Of a stretch of DNA of 6,270 nt, positions 5,570 to 6,270 are shown one piece after another. The notes under the pieces were generated by a model. It searched no databases and was not told the origin of the DNA. It worked only from the letters and a program-made list of their open reading frames with translations. Numbering within the stretch: the first letter of the stretch is position 1; each line of letters begins with the position of its first letter. The position numbers were made by a program, and so were the translations under genes. The stretch spans positions 1-6,270 of the forward strand of contig CANDSI010000068.1 in assembly GCA_947388575.1 (NCBI GenBank), in the 5' to 3' direction. This DNA is from an uncultured Mycoplasma sp. (GTDB lineage: Bacteria; Bacillota_I; Bacilli_A; RF39; UBA660).

Positions 5570-6184
5570 TTATGCTAAATCAGCATATACCTTCGCTGTT
5601 TTTAACTTTTTTAATGTTGTATATCTTGGTGATCTTGTACTTTGTGGATTGCTATTTCCTAATGGTATTGGATTTTCCAATTTTATCGGGTTTCCTTTTA
5701 AATAATAAATATATTTTATTTTGCCATTAAAATCTTTTTCTTCGTATTTATCTATTATTCCATAATGTGTTATACTTTGTATAGGATAACCTGTATATAA
5801 GGCTATATATTTTAACTTATCTATCTTGCTTTTATCGGTGCGAACATAAAACCAACTTTTAGTTCTAATGAATGTTTCTATACCTGTTAAGTCACACGGA
5901 AAAACAACAGTATCAAAATTTTCTTTTTCACTTTTATTTTTTTCTTCATAATTTTTTATAGCTATCGGAGTACATTCTATTAAATTTTCAATTGCTAGCT
6001 CTATAATAGTATTTCTTGTTATTTTTTTATCAGAATATTTTTTTATTTTTTCTGTTGCATCATCTAATTCTTTTATAGTATCCGGTTTTAAAAAAACTGA
6101 AATTTGTCGTTTATTTAATTCTTTTGGTAAAGTTAATTGGTCTTCAATTTTTTTTATCATATTATTATTCATGTTATCATCCAT
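5570..6184 (-). CDS. RHH DNA-binding protein with conserved C-terminal domain, 204 residues
   Basis: The start was set at ATG 6184 (MDDNMNNNM), with GGTGAT at 6194-6189 just upstream. The longest open frame begins with TTG at 6229, but that TTG is part of the -35 box and the -10 also lies inside the extra codons, so they cannot be in the mRNA. Residues 25-70 look like a ribbon-helix-helix: strand KRQISVFL, helix PDTIKELDDATEKIKK, a turn, then helix TRNTIIELAIENLIE. A charged linker (about 78-90) leads to residues 91-204, with KYIALYTGYPIQSITHY, then PIPLG and PRYTTLKKL. I recall this C-terminal block in other accessory proteins, some with nuclease or restriction context, but cannot name its function; an RNA- or modified-base-binding fold is possible. 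It probably binds operator DNA as a dimer. It leads a likely two-gene unit with the small peptide and could autoregulate that transcript. Confidence 0.82.
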   Translation of the reverse strand: MDDNMNNNMIKKIEDQLTLPKELNKRQISVFLKPDTIKELDDATEKIKKYSDKKITRNTIIELAIENLIECTPIAIKNYEEKNKSEKENFDTVVFPCDLTGIETFIRTKSWFYVRTDKSKIDKLKYIALYTGYPIQSITHYGIIDKYEEKDFNGKIKYIYYLKGNPIKLENPIPLGNSNPQSTRSPRYTTLKKLKTAKVYADLA

Positions 6185-6200
6185 CGCTATCACCATAACC

Positions 6201-6229
6201 ATTTTATTATGATTAGCAACAAATGTCAA
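6201..6229 (-). promoter_or_regulatory. Strong sigma-A promoter of the RHH gene
   Basis: On the minus strand, a perfect TTGACA (6229-6224), a 17-nt spacer and TAAAAT (6206-6201, five of six matches). The predicted start point near 6194 coincides with the GGTGAT ribosome site, giving a leader of about 10 nt. It probably drives both the RHH gene and the small peptide. Confidence 0.85.
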
Positions 6230-6246
6230 TAGTTATTTCTATAATT

Positions 6247-6260
6247 ATAAATTAATTTAT
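6247..6260. promoter_or_regulatory. 14-bp perfect palindrome upstream of the RHH promoter
   Basis: ATAAATTAATTTAT is fully self-complementary and lies 17 bp upstream of the TTGACA box. RHH proteins bind palindromic operators, so it may be an operator, but it is entirely A/T in an A/T-rich region and could equally be an UP element or chance. Confidence 0.3.
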
Positions 6261-6270
6261 GTGTATTTGT

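Noticed and set aside
5571..5587. Hairpin TATGCT / AGCATA at the end of the RHH gene as a terminator
   Set aside because: The stem is only 6 bp and no T tract follows on either strand, so it should not stop transcription before the small peptide gene.

Overview
The window is strongly AT-rich. Its genes have Gram-positive style sigma-A promoters (TTGACA / TATAAT types) and AGGAGG or GGTGAT Shine-Dalgarno sequences. This points to a low-GC Firmicute or related Bacilli/Clostridia-type gut commensal. Every tryptophan I read in the long genes is TGG and no in-frame TGA occurs, so the Mycoplasma code is not in use. All sizeable genes lie on the minus strand.

Layout. Positions 1-3926 hold the N-terminal 1308 codons of a giant exported surface protein that runs off the left edge. 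Its order is membrane anchor, NPCBM sugar-binding domain, helical region, transglutaminase-like Cys/His core, TPR-like helices, F5/8 type C (CBM32-like) domain, then Ig-like repeats. A good promoter sits just upstream (3956-3984). Positions 4043-5038 encode a 331-residue cytoplasmic protein that I do not recognise, with its own promoter at 5059-5087.

Positions 5088-5480 hold no long gene but are not empty. A strong plus-strand promoter (5175-5202) drives a 14-codon ORF that resembles the first codons of the radical-SAM 'DNA modification/repair' family, then stops; I read it as a gene remnant. A second plus-strand promoter (5361-5389) is followed by three hairpins, the last a canonical terminator, predicting an RNA of about 85 nt. 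Convergent to this, on the minus strand, are a 22-codon hydrophobic peptide gene (5463-5531) with tandem strong ribosome sites and its own terminator. The two transcripts overlap at their 3' ends, as in type I toxin-antitoxin pairs of Gram-positive bacteria (TxpA/RatA, BsrG/SR4).

Positions 5570-6184 encode a 204-residue protein with a ribbon-helix-helix DNA-binding part and a conserved C-terminal domain. The tiny peptide gene lies 38 nt downstream and probably shares its transcript. The RHH gene's true start is inside the longest ORF, because the nominal TTG start is the -35 box of its promoter. The most interesting unit is 5361-6229: RHH gene, small membrane peptide and overlapping antisense RNA. 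Its function is inferred from architecture only.
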